Positions 1 through 8,385 of a stretch of DNA of 64,000 bases are shown piece after piece (the stretch's first letter is position 1; every line of letters starts with the position of its first letter). The DNA lies in NCBI GenBank assembly GCA_011391635.1, contig JAABQD010000003.1, forward strand, positions 62,001-126,000, in the 5' to 3' direction. This DNA comes from Sulfurimonas sp. (GTDB taxonomy: Bacteria > Campylobacterota > Campylobacteria > Campylobacterales > Sulfurimonadaceae). A program made the translations under genes and the position numbers. The notes below the pieces were generated by a model. It made no database searches. It was not told the DNA's origin and saw nothing but the letters and a program-made list of their open reading frames with translations.

Positions 1-156
1 ATCCTCTTTTTCTTTGAAATATTGCACTGTATTTTCGCCTAAAAGCTCCAATAGTTCACTATTTTGTCTTAAGTCACTTATAAATCTTTTATCAGCGTTA
101 TTTGTCATAGTTCTTGAGAGAAACGCATAAATATATACTCTATACTCTTTATTCAT
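1..156 (-). CDS. TorD/NarJ-type molybdoenzyme chaperone (partial, C-terminus cut by window edge)
   Basis: This reading frame runs off the left edge of the window, so only the first 52 residues are visible. They begin MNKEYRVYIYAFLSR and continue with a helical, acidic stretch. The N-terminal YAFLSR block resembles the start of TorD/NarJ/DmsD-type cytoplasmic chaperones, which hold apo-molybdoenzyme subunits until the cofactor is inserted and proofread Tat export. The position, last on the same strand after the Tat-exported molybdenum subunit operon, fits that role strongly. A second ATG lies at 106-108, but the upstream ATG at 154-156 keeps the conserved block. A hairpin separates it from the preceding gene, so it may be expressed at a lower level or from its own promoter. 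The family assignment rests on a short segment plus context. Confidence 0.6.
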   Translation of the reverse strand, partial: MNKEYRVYIYAFLSRTMTNNADKRFISDLRQNSELLELLGENTVQYFKEKED

Positions 157-259
157 AATTTTCCAATGTTGATTCTATTTGTTGTGAGAGATTTTTATCA
201 TAATTTCGCTTATTAAAAAGCATAGTTGTAAAAGAAGGGAGAATTTATAAGAAAAACCT

Positions 260-281
260 CTTAAAGCCAAAAGGCTTTAAG
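260..281 (-). terminator. Hairpin after the small periplasmic gene
   Basis: A perfect 9-bp inverted repeat (CTTAAAGCC, loop AAAA, GGCTTTAAG) starts one base after the stop codon of the upstream gene. Read on the minus strand it is followed by a T-rich run (AGGTTTTTCTT). It looks like an intrinsic terminator or attenuator that would lower transcription of the chaperone relative to the enzyme subunits. Confidence 0.6.
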
Positions 282-282
282 A

Positions 283-744
283 TTATAAACAACCTTTGAA
301 GAAAGATTTCTTCGGTGGTGGTGGACCTTTTACTTCGGTAGCCACAATCGTATTGGTTTGTTCATTATATTTACCAATAACTGTATCATCATTACGATTT
401 ATAGCTTTATCTAATTGTACTGGATTAATATTTGTCACATCAACATTATATGTTTTTCCATCTATATGTGAGAAAAGAACAATATTCACTTTGCTTGAAA
501 CACCAGCATCAACTTTTTTGAAGCAATCGTCGCTTCCACATGAGTAGTTTTCTAGATAACAATCTGTAAATTGTCCAGCTGCTGCACATTTATCTGTTGT
601 TAAAAAACCCATTTTTTCCATAACATCTGATTTTTCAGCTGTAGCACTTGCATCAGCTGCTTTTTCTTCTGCAAAACTTGCAGTAGTAAATACAAACATA
701 AGACTAAGTGCTAAAGTCGAAGAGAGTAAAGTAATTTTTTTCAT
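283..744 (-). CDS. Small secreted cysteine-containing protein of the molybdoenzyme operon
   Basis: A 153-residue protein with a clear signal peptide (about residues 1-25, ending in AxA-type SFA). The mature part carries four clustered cysteines (C53, C62, C69, C74) and a fifth near the C-terminus (C152), after a proline-rich GPPPPKK stretch. I do not recognise the family. Its stop-start junction with the gamma-subunit gene is a direct overlap, so it is translated with the enzyme subunits and is probably periplasmic. The even cysteine cluster suggests disulphides or metal binding; no CxxCH haem motif is present. It occupies the slot where type II DMSO-reductase operons often place the chaperone, which here comes after it. 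Confidence 0.7.
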   Translation of the reverse strand: MKKITLLSSTLALSLMFVFTTASFAEEKAADASATAEKSDVMEKMGFLTTDKCAAAGQFTDCYLENYSCGSDDCFKKVDAGVSSKVNIVLFSHIDGKTYNVDVTNINPVQLDKAINRNDDTVIGKYNEQTNTIVATEVKGPPPPKKSFFKGCL

Positions 745-1940
745 TATTTAGCCCCTACTTTTAAAGTTTTTAAGTACGCAACAGCACTATCTAAATCACC
801 TTTTTCTAAGAAGCTATAATCTGTCATAGCTGAAATTCTTTTGCCATTATCAAGATTATACCAAGGTGTATTACTATGAGCATTTCTGTTATATCCTCCA
901 ACAATCGCTGCATTTGGAGCTACTAACGATTCTCTTATATAATCAGCTGACGCATAACCACCGATGTTAACAAGTGATGGAGCCATAAGACTTGGAGCAT
1001 CTGTTGGTGCTACTTGGTGACAACCTGCACATCCATTTGCTGCTACAATCTCTTTACCTTTTTCTACATCTCCCTCAATTTTTCCATGGAGAGCATTTAC
1101 TAAAGTATCATCACCTTTTTTAAGAATTACAGCTGTCCATGGTGCAAGATATTTGAGACCATCTCTTCCCATTTTTGCTCCATCCCATATCGCAAATGCA
1201 ACTGGAATAGTAGCAGCATCAAGATTTAGATTGCTATCTTTGAGTGAGCGAGAAAGTGTACCACTCCATGCTTTAGAATCATAATTCATATTCATTGTCG
1301 CTTGATCACTGCCATCTTTGATTTGAGTCATTGAACGGAAACCTTCACTAATAAAACTTCTTTGATAATCAGCATTTCCAACCGTTTTTACACGCTCTTT
1401 GTAATTTGCTAAATCTTTCTCAAAGAAAATAGTTTGATTAGGATTGATTTGATGTTCAATATCTCCATTTCCGTTTGGCTCAAATGTGATGCCTGTCGCT
1501 TTTTGAAGATGTATAACAACTGGACGACCATCAGAACCCATACCTATATATGGTAACTCTTTTGGATTTGAATAGTTTTGTGCAAATTGAACTGCAAAGC
1601 CATCACCATATACATCTGTTTTGCCCTCTTGTTGTACACTTTTTGTTCCATCTGGCCATTTAATCATAAACGCAATTTTTGAATCATTGTAAACTGCTGC
1701 AATTTTTGCTTTGATAGCTTTTGCTTGTTGGTTTAATTCATTTGCTTTTTTATCATTAAGAACAATGGCAGTCTGTGGATAAAGAGTTACATCTGAAAAC
1801 TTAGCACCACTCCATACAGAAGATTTATTATCTACTTTATCTAAATCAGCTTTTACTTTTACTGCATTTATCGCTGAATCCGCTGTAGCTACAGAAGTTA
1901 TAACTCCTGCAACTAATAACATACTAGCTAATTTTTTCAT
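744..1940 (-). CDS. Molybdoenzyme gamma subunit: haem-b domain fused to cytochrome c domain
   Basis: 398 residues with a signal peptide (about 1-21). Residues roughly 40-285 resemble the haem-b-binding, ethylbenzene-dehydrogenase-type gamma subunit of periplasmic type II DMSO-reductase enzymes (EbdC, SerC, DdhC, ClrC). A C-terminal c-type domain follows, with a single CAGCH motif at residues 304-308 and a candidate distal methionine further on (M319 or M371). Known gamma subunits are roughly 210-240 residues and carry only haem b, so this is a natural fusion giving the complex its own c-haem outlet or inlet. The gene shares one base with the beta-subunit gene upstream and with the small secreted protein downstream, indicating tight translational coupling. 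Inferred role: electron transfer between the Fe-S subunit and the periplasmic cytochrome c pool. Confidence 0.8.
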   Translation of the reverse strand: MKKLASMLLVAGVITSVATADSAINAVKVKADLDKVDNKSSVWSGAKFSDVTLYPQTAIVLNDKKANELNQQAKAIKAKIAAVYNDSKIAFMIKWPDGTKSVQQEGKTDVYGDGFAVQFAQNYSNPKELPYIGMGSDGRPVVIHLQKATGITFEPNGNGDIEHQINPNQTIFFEKDLANYKERVKTVGNADYQRSFISEGFRSMTQIKDGSDQATMNMNYDSKAWSGTLSRSLKDSNLNLDAATIPVAFAIWDGAKMGRDGLKYLAPWTAVILKKGDDTLVNALHGKIEGDVEKGKEIVAANGCAGCHQVAPTDAPSLMAPSLVNIGGYASADYIRESLVAPNAAIVGGYNRNAHSNTPWYNLDNGKRISAMTDYSFLEKGDLDSAVAYLKTLKVGAK

Positions 1941-3070
1941 TAGTGGTGTCCTCCTGATGTATTGTCATGACCACCATGAAAGAAATTCATTTCATGACCA
2001 CCTTTCGTAAATTTACCTGCTATGTAACGGTTGTCAACTGGAGCTAAAGGATTGCGACCTTTCTCTTTTGCTACTTGTTTATAGTAGTTGTTATCAAGAC
2101 GGAACATATCTGAATGCTGGTATGCTATAAGGATATCCATAAGCTCACTTGCACCTGTATCTTTTCTTTTTTGTTTCTCTTCATTGATTGTTTTGATTGA
2201 CGCATGTACTGCTGGACCAAACAATTTTTCTAGTTCTTCTATTGGAAGACGACCAGAATCAGGAATAATTTTACCATTCGCATCAAATTTTACAGGTGAT
2301 TCGGTTGGTGGTATATAGTAAACATTTGGTTGTGTACCATAATCTGTTCTTAGACCAATTGCTACTTTATACTTATTAACAAGTTTAAATACTTGTGAAT
2401 CTTCATCATCTAAGAAACCAACAAAACGGATGCGTCCAACACATTGTTGTGAACATGCTGGTGGAAGACCTTGCTCAATTCTAGGGAAACATAAAATACA
2501 TTTTTCAGATTTTGAAATTTTAGGATTAAAATAGATTTTTTTGTATGGACACCCAGCTATACAATAACGGTATCCTTGACATCTATCCAAATCAACTAAA
2601 ACAACTCCATCCTCTTCACGCTTGAAGATTGCATCACGAGGACACGCACTTAAACAGCCAGGATTTGTACAGTGATTACAAATACGAGGTAAGTAGAAGA
2701 AGTAGTTATCTTGTGGAAATGCTCCAGCTCCTTGATCCTCATCCCAGTTTGGTCCCCATGTAGGTTCTATATTTGGTTCAAATGATGCTCCACCTTGAAG
2801 AGCATCATAGTTGTAATCCCAAGGCACACCATAATCTGCTTCAAGATTAGGGATAATACCTGGTTGTAAATCACCAGCAGCATCAAAACCACCGCCTAAA
2901 TCCATCCAGTTTTTAGGATAACCAGTACCCGGATATGTTTCAACATTGTTCCAGTACATATACTCACGACCATTACGATTCGTCCATTGAGTTTTACATG
3001 CTACAGTACATGTTTGGCACCCAATACACTTATTGAGGTCCATTACCATTGCTAATTGTCTTTTTGACAT
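1940..3070 (-). CDS. Molybdoenzyme beta subunit, four-cluster ferredoxin (NarH/DdhB/EbdB type)
   Basis: 376 residues with four cysteine groups that place it in the type II DMSO-reductase beta family: C15/C18/C21/C25, C131/C134/C139/C143, C164/C170/C174 and C191/C194/C206/C210. In the third group tyrosine (Y167) takes the place of the second cysteine, the usual sign of a [3Fe-4S] cluster beside three [4Fe-4S] clusters. There is no signal peptide, so it would be exported with the alpha subunit through the Tat system. The histidine-rich tail (HGGHDNTSGGHH) is unusual and could bind metal. It lies 9 bases after the alpha gene and overlaps the gamma gene by one base. It relays electrons between the molybdenum subunit and the haem subunit. 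Confidence 0.9.
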   Translation of the reverse strand: MSKRQLAMVMDLNKCIGCQTCTVACKTQWTNRNGREYMYWNNVETYPGTGYPKNWMDLGGGFDAAGDLQPGIIPNLEADYGVPWDYNYDALQGGASFEPNIEPTWGPNWDEDQGAGAFPQDNYFFYLPRICNHCTNPGCLSACPRDAIFKREEDGVVLVDLDRCQGYRYCIAGCPYKKIYFNPKISKSEKCILCFPRIEQGLPPACSQQCVGRIRFVGFLDDEDSQVFKLVNKYKVAIGLRTDYGTQPNVYYIPPTESPVKFDANGKIIPDSGRLPIEELEKLFGPAVHASIKTINEEKQKRKDTGASELMDILIAYQHSDMFRLDNNYYKQVAKEKGRNPLAPVDNRYIAGKFTKGGHEMNFFHGGHDNTSGGHH

Positions 3071-3079
3071 CTATGCTCC

Positions 3080-5980
3080 TTAAACTTTTGCTTTTTCATA
3101 GTTAACGGCACCATCATAAGCGTATTGATTACCGTCCCAAAGACCACCAAACTTAAGGTGACCCCAACCATCAGCCATCTCTAATAGATTGAGAGAGACT
3201 GGCACAACTTCATTGTGACCTTTGTTGAATTTATACATGTATGGTTCCCATCCATGCTCTAAAACAAGACCATCAGCCGGTGCAGAAGAGCTTAGTTTTG
3301 CCATTGCAAAAAACTCACCAAGATTATTAAAGATACGAATTGTATCGCCATCTTTAATTCCTTTTGCAGCTGCTACAACACGATTTATTTGTAATGCTGG
3401 AACACCTCTTTGTAATCTTAGCAATGTACGAGAAGTTTTGTAATTTGAGTGAATTGACCATCTGGCATGTGGAGTCATAAGCACATACGGATACTCTTTT
3501 CTTTTTGGACGAATTCCTTCCATACCAGTATTTGTTGCTGCACCCATTCTGATATACATGTCATGATCAACATAAAATGTTTGACGACCAGAAACAGTGT
3601 CAAGTCTTTCAAATTTATACAGATGATTCTCCATAGATGAATACGGCTTATCAGAGTATAATGGAGAAGATTTCGCAGCTTTTTCATTGATAAGTAAGAA
3701 ACCACCAGCTTTATACATTTTTTCAACTGTCCATGGATTATACTGTTCACATTTTTCAAGAGCCATTTCAAGAGCCATTTTATCAGTTCCTAAATAAGGC
3801 TCACTGTCAGCTTCTGACTCTTCGTCAGTATTTGTATACTCTTTATGGAAGATAGTTAAATCATGAAAACCTGGTTTTGCATAACGAACATCATCTTTTA
3901 CTTTTGCTTTATCTATATTTTCTGGACGATTTGCAATTTCTTCTAGTTTTTTTGCGAGGAGTGTAAACATACTCCACTCATCCATAGCTTCTCCAACATT
4001 TTTAATGTTAGCCACTGGTTGTGCCAAGTTTGTAAAGCGGTGGTATCCCGGAGATGTTCTTATATCATAAACTTCATAGTGACTTTTTGCTGGAAGAAGT
4101 ACATCTGCATGTTGTGCAGCTTCACTCATTCTATAGTCAACATAAGCATAAAAATCTAATCTGCCTAAAAATGCTTTACGATACTCACTTCCTTTATTTC
4201 TTCTAAAAGTAGAATCGGCAACGATAAGAGCAGTTGTTGGTAACCACCAAGGTTTTGCAACATTGCCACTGTGGCTTGTCATGTTTTCCCCGCCATTTCT
4301 ACCTTGCTCAATCATCTCTGTTAGAACAGTCATATACTCTTTTTTACTCATACCGTTTTGTGCTCTTCTAACATCTTCATCGTTGAAGTATTTATCGAAT
4401 GCTTTCATTCCATTACCATTCATAAATTCGCCAACAAATCCTGAGCCAAAACGAGGATTGTATTTACCACCAAAACCAGCTAATGCACCTAGACCTGAAA
4501 GTTGAAACTCATTTTCAGTATTTAATCCACCGTATGGACCCATTCGACCAGTTAAACCACATATAGATGATATATTCCAAACAGTCATCATACCGTTAAA
4601 GTATTTGTTGAGTGAAAAACCTGTAGTTATTTCAACAACTTTTGGTACTGCGATATCTTTTGCTAATTGTACAACTGTGTCTGGATGCACACCAGTAATA
4701 TCTTTTGTAACTTCAGGAGCAAATTTAGCAGCTGATTTTTTGAGCATTTCAAATACAGTTGTTACTTCGATTTCGTGACCATGAACATCTTTTATCTTGA
4801 ATGTACCCTCTAATGCAGGTTTTACATCTGCAGGTAAACGAAGAGATTTATTTTCATGCGTTTCTGTTCCTGGCATAAGGAAAGGTTTGTTTGTTGTTGT
4901 ATTCATACAATAGAATTGTTCACCCCACTTGTGGTGTTCTTCTTTATCTTCTGTATGTTCCATATCAAAACGGCGAACCATTTTTTGCGTTTTTACATCT
5001 ACTAAGAATGGAAGGTCAGTATAAAGCTTCATAAATTCTGGTTTGTAAAGTTTTTCATTTAAGATTACATTGATAACACTCATAGCTAAAATATTGTCAG
5101 ATCCTGCTTTGATAGGAATCCATAAATCAGCTGATTTCGCAGTAGCATTAAACTCTGGTGTAATTACAATAACTTTTGCACCATTGTACTTTCCTTCCCA
5201 AACAAAGTGAGCATCTGGAATACGAGAAACAGAAGGATTACCACCCCACATAACAGCTGTATCCACATTGTACATAAAGTCCCAAGTACAACCAACATTT
5301 CCTTCACCGTATGCAACCGCAGCACCAGAGAACATATCTCCAAGGTAAGAAGATGGATAAATACGATTTGCACCAAGTTGTGTAGAAAATCGTAACACTG
5401 AACCACGACGACCTTCAGTTAAAAGACCTGTTCCAGCGTGAACCATCAACTTGTCTGGACCGCGTTTTGGGTCTGTTAAAGTGTCAAAAATATTTTGGCA
5501 AATTTTTTCAGCAGCTTCATCCCAACTAGCTCTTTTCCATTTCCCTTCACCGCGTTTACCAGTACGAATCATTGGATAAAGAATTCTATCTTTTTGATAC
5601 ATTACTTGTGAATGCTGAACACCCTTGTTACAACCACGAGGGTTAAAGTCAGGTATTTTTGCATTGATAATTGGGTAACGAGCTGATTGGTTTTCACGCG
5701 TGATAACACCATTGTGTGACCAAACTTCCCATGCACAGTTTCCTTGACAGTTTACACAGTGATAAGCAAAACCATGCTCCTCTTTTTTACCGTAAGTAAA
5801 AGAGAACTCATCTCTATACATCTCTTCTGTATAGTTTGTATTTGGATAATCATTTTTTCCATTTTCTACGCTAATTACATCTGTTTTAGCAAAAAGGCTA
5901 CCTTGAGAAGCAACTAATGCGGCAGTCATGCCTGAAACTTTAAGAAAATTTCTACGCTTATTATTCATAACTTTTGTCAT
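3080..5980 (-). CDS. Molybdoenzyme catalytic alpha subunit, type II DMSO reductase family, Tat-exported
   Basis: 966 residues. The N-terminus carries a twin-arginine signal (KRRNFLKVSG, residues 8-17). The Fe-S motif is H74-x3-C78-x3-C82-x34-C117; histidine as first ligand is diagnostic of the type II group (nitrate, selenate and chlorate reductases, dimethylsulfide and ethylbenzene dehydrogenases). The segment SSYLGDMFSG offers D215 as the probable aspartate ligand of molybdenum, again a type II trait. The C-terminal molybdopterin-dinucleotide domain is present. Partners follow in the order beta, gamma, and a tandem rhodanese gene precedes it. The substrate cannot be read from sequence; the rhodanese neighbour points to a sulfur compound, but nitrate, selenate or chlorate chemistry is not excluded. 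A second ATG four codons in is an alternative start that also keeps the Tat motif. Confidence 0.9.
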   Translation of the reverse strand: MTKVMNNKRRNFLKVSGMTAALVASQGSLFAKTDVISVENGKNDYPNTNYTEEMYRDEFSFTYGKKEEHGFAYHCVNCQGNCAWEVWSHNGVITRENQSARYPIINAKIPDFNPRGCNKGVQHSQVMYQKDRILYPMIRTGKRGEGKWKRASWDEAAEKICQNIFDTLTDPKRGPDKLMVHAGTGLLTEGRRGSVLRFSTQLGANRIYPSSYLGDMFSGAAVAYGEGNVGCTWDFMYNVDTAVMWGGNPSVSRIPDAHFVWEGKYNGAKVIVITPEFNATAKSADLWIPIKAGSDNILAMSVINVILNEKLYKPEFMKLYTDLPFLVDVKTQKMVRRFDMEHTEDKEEHHKWGEQFYCMNTTTNKPFLMPGTETHENKSLRLPADVKPALEGTFKIKDVHGHEIEVTTVFEMLKKSAAKFAPEVTKDITGVHPDTVVQLAKDIAVPKVVEITTGFSLNKYFNGMMTVWNISSICGLTGRMGPYGGLNTENEFQLSGLGALAGFGGKYNPRFGSGFVGEFMNGNGMKAFDKYFNDEDVRRAQNGMSKKEYMTVLTEMIEQGRNGGENMTSHSGNVAKPWWLPTTALIVADSTFRRNKGSEYRKAFLGRLDFYAYVDYRMSEAAQHADVLLPAKSHYEVYDIRTSPGYHRFTNLAQPVANIKNVGEAMDEWSMFTLLAKKLEEIANRPENIDKAKVKDDVRYAKPGFHDLTIFHKEYTNTDEESEADSEPYLGTDKMALEMALEKCEQYNPWTVEKMYKAGGFLLINEKAAKSSPLYSDKPYSSMENHLYKFERLDTVSGRQTFYVDHDMYIRMGAATNTGMEGIRPKRKEYPYVLMTPHARWSIHSNYKTSRTLLRLQRGVPALQINRVVAAAKGIKDGDTIRIFNNLGEFFAMAKLSSSAPADGLVLEHGWEPYMYKFNKGHNEVVPVSLNLLEMADGWGHLKFGGLWDGNQYAYDGAVNYEKAKV

Positions 5981-5996
5981 AACTTAAACCTTTTCC

Positions 5997-7130
5997 TTAT
6001 CTTTTGAGTGGTAAATTCATGTCATTACCCCAAACATCCCAGCTACCTGTAAATACTTTGATATTTTTATAGCCTAGAAGTTGAAGAGCAGTTATATGCT
6101 CAGAACCACGACCTGCACCAACCATACAATATGCATATATAGTTTTGTCTGGAGAAATCCCATATTTTGCATATATTTCTTTTAAATCTTTCGCAGGTTT
6201 AAATGATTTTTTAGCTTCCATGTCAGAAATTTTATTCCATTCCATAAAAGTAGAACCAGGAATATGTCCACCACGAGCAACATTGTCCATTTTTCTTTCG
6301 CCTATGATTTCAGCAATTCCACGTGAATCTATAATAACATATTTAGAATCTTTGCCATTTTTGAGTATATCCTCCATCGCATGTTTTATCTCATTTTTTT
6401 CTGCAATAAAACTTAAATCAATTTTTTTCGTATCAATTTTGTATGTTTTTGGAGTAACTTTTTCATCGCCTTTTACAACTAGAAGATTTGCTTCTGCCTC
6501 TTTAGATTTAGCAAGAAGATCTTTTTGAACTTCTTTGTTTTTTGCTATCACTGCTTCTAACTCAGCTTTTTTTTCAGCAGTAATAGTTGCCCCTGCATCT
6601 TTGAGTTGTTTTTCTGCTTCTTTTGCTTGTTCTTTAGAAGCTTTTATCTCTTCTTTAAGAGCATCAAATTTGATTTGAGCTGGATCTATTTTCATCATTG
6701 CAGCTCTACCACCATTGAGGACTTTTATATTTGTATGTCCATAGCTTTGAAAAAAGGAGTAAACACCAGTAGCATTTGGACCTTTAAAATCATCATAGGC
6801 AATAATCATTGTGTTATTATCTATACCTTTTGAGCCAATATACGCTTCCGCATCATCCACACAGCGATAGAGTGGTGCACAATGCATCTCCCCAGTTATA
6901 TCTGAGTGATGTAAATGGTGAGCATACATTTCAACAGAACCCTTGATATGCCCTAATTTGTATGTATCATCAGCATCTCCTGAAACAAACATAACATTTT
7001 CCTTACCAATTAGCTTGATAGCCTCTTCAGCTGATATAAGAATATCATTATTTTCATATCCTTCTTCAGCCATAAGAGGAGTTAATGTCAACGCTGCTGC
7101 AAAAACTAATGTCTTAAGCATGTTTTTCAT
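5997..7130 (-). CDS. Periplasmic tandem-rhodanese sulfurtransferase with coiled-coil linker
   Basis: 377 residues with a signal peptide (about 1-21). Two rhodanese domains are visible, about residues 25-150 and 255-377. The second has a catalytic-type loop (YCMVGAGRGSEH) with the active cysteine. In the first, the equivalent position reads AYDDFKGPNA with no cysteine, so it is probably structural, as in many two-domain thiosulfate sulfurtransferases. Between them lies a roughly 75-residue lysine/glutamate-rich helix, likely a coiled coil, not seen in ordinary tandem rhodaneses. A strong ribosome site (AAGGAG) sits 7 bases before the ATG. It is the first gene of the molybdoenzyme operon, which suggests that sulfane sulfur is transferred to or from the substrate of that enzyme in the periplasm. 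Confidence 0.85.
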   Translation of the reverse strand: MKNMLKTLVFAAALTLTPLMAEEGYENNDILISAEEAIKLIGKENVMFVSGDADDTYKLGHIKGSVEMYAHHLHHSDITGEMHCAPLYRCVDDAEAYIGSKGIDNNTMIIAYDDFKGPNATGVYSFFQSYGHTNIKVLNGGRAAMMKIDPAQIKFDALKEEIKASKEQAKEAEKQLKDAGATITAEKKAELEAVIAKNKEVQKDLLAKSKEAEANLLVVKGDEKVTPKTYKIDTKKIDLSFIAEKNEIKHAMEDILKNGKDSKYVIIDSRGIAEIIGERKMDNVARGGHIPGSTFMEWNKISDMEAKKSFKPAKDLKEIYAKYGISPDKTIYAYCMVGAGRGSEHITALQLLGYKNIKVFTGSWDVWGNDMNLPLKR

Positions 7131-7181
7131 CCGTGCTCCTTCTTTAATTATTTTATATTACAATATGATTTATAAATATAA

Positions 7182-7187
7182 ATTATA
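7182..7187 (-). promoter_or_regulatory. Candidate -10 box for the molybdoenzyme operon
   Basis: On the minus strand the sequence TATAAT lies about 52 bases upstream of the rhodanese ATG in a very AT-rich stretch. No convincing -35 box is seen, as is usual for sigma-70 promoters in Campylobacterota, which rely on the -10 box and upstream T-tracts. The rest of 7,131-7,391 contains no gene that I can support. Confidence 0.35.
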
Positions 7188-7350
7188 CTTATAAAGTTTT
7201 GAATACATTTGAAACGGAATAACTGCATATTGTATATCCCTATCTCTTATGTAAGTATTAAATCACATTAATATCACAAAAGTTATATTACGAAATGAAA
7301 CACTATTGCTAAATTCGAGTGGATTAAAAGAATTTCTTATTTTTTAATTT

Positions 7351-7372
7351 CTTATTCCACAGTTGGAATAAG
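7351..7372. other. Intergenic hairpin after the D,D-carboxypeptidase gene
   Basis: A perfect 9-bp inverted repeat (CTTATTCCA, loop CAGT, TGGAATAAG) lies about 20 bases after the stop of the carboxypeptidase gene. No T-tract follows on the minus strand, so it is not a classical intrinsic terminator. It may stabilise the 3' end or be an operator. Confidence 0.4.
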
Positions 7373-7391
7373 AGGAGATAAAGAGGGAAGT

Positions 7392-8186
7392 TTAGAGAAT
7401 TTTCTCAAAAATTTGTTTTGCAGTTTTCCAACGGTCTTCTTTAGAATTCATCATGACAATAAGGCAATCTTTTCCATCTTTTTTGGCACGAGCTATTAAA
7501 CATGCTCCAGCTTTGGATGTGTAACCTGTTTTAACACCTACTGCATATTGGTAACGCGTAAGAAGATGATTATGTGTAAATGCATAAAATCTTTTGTGTG
7601 TATTTAGGGAATAATAAGTATATTTATCCATACGACTAATAGCATTAAATGTCGTATTTTTGATTGCATATTCAGTCATTTTGAGCAAGTCACTTGGAGT
7701 AGAGTAGTGGCTTTTAATGTCATACCCACATGGATTAGTAAAATTTGTATTTTTCATACCAATTTTTTTAGCAAAACTATTCATCATGGCAACAAAATTT
7801 TCTTGGCTACCGCCAACAGCGATACCTATTGCCATTGCAGCATCGTTGTCTGATTTTATCATAGCCGCTTTGACTAAGTCACTTAAGCGGATTACATCTC
7901 CGACTTTGTATCCTGCGATTGTAGGTTCTACATTAATCATCTCCCTAGTAATCGTGACAGGCTGATTCATTTTGTTGCTTTGAATTGCTAAAAGTGCAGT
8001 CATTACTTTTGTTAAACTTGCGGGACTGAGTCTCTTATCGGCATCCCTTGTATAGAGTATGCTTTTTGCTTTTAAATCTTTAACTATCATTGCATCAATT
8101 TTTAAAGAATCCAACTCACTTTTATTGATTTTTGCCATTAAAGCTACGGATGTAATGAATAACAGTCCAAAAATTCTCTTAGTCAT
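7392..8186 (-). CDS. dacA: D-alanyl-D-alanine carboxypeptidase, PBP5-type (peptidase S11)
   Basis: 264 residues with a signal peptide (about 1-18). All three catalytic motifs of the S11 penicillin-binding proteins are present: SLTK at residues 57-60, SDN at 112-114 and KTG at 219-221. It trims the terminal D-alanine from peptidoglycan pentapeptides in the periplasm. It is short for the family: E. coli PBP5 has an additional C-terminal beta domain and a membrane-anchoring helix, both absent here, so the protein is probably soluble in the periplasm. It is a single gene between the molybdoenzyme operon and a divergent repeat-protein operon. Confidence 0.88.
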   Translation of the reverse strand: MTKRIFGLLFITSVALMAKINKSELDSLKIDAMIVKDLKAKSILYTRDADKRLSPASLTKVMTALLAIQSNKMNQPVTITREMINVEPTIAGYKVGDVIRLSDLVKAAMIKSDNDAAMAIGIAVGGSQENFVAMMNSFAKKIGMKNTNFTNPCGYDIKSHYSTPSDLLKMTEYAIKNTTFNAISRMDKYTYYSLNTHKRFYAFTHNHLLTRYQYAVGVKTGYTSKAGACLIARAKKDGKDCLIVMMNSKEDRWKTAKQIFEKIL

Positions 8187-8385
8187 GTTTGAAACCTTTT
8201 TTGTTTGGTAGAGTAACTAAGCAAATTATATACCAATTCGGCTGATAAAAATCATAAACCCTTTTTTATTGGTAAGAATTTTTATATAGTAAAACTTAAA
8301 GTTTGAAAATTAGAATCTATTTTTAGAGTACAAAAAGCAATAGTTTGCTATATTCCTGAAAATCAATAAAATGAAGTAGGTAATT

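Noticed and set aside
541-600. TCCACATGAG near 535-545 as a motif copy in the molybdoenzyme operon
   Set aside because: Two mismatches at the core end; the first 10.4 kb remain without an exact copy.
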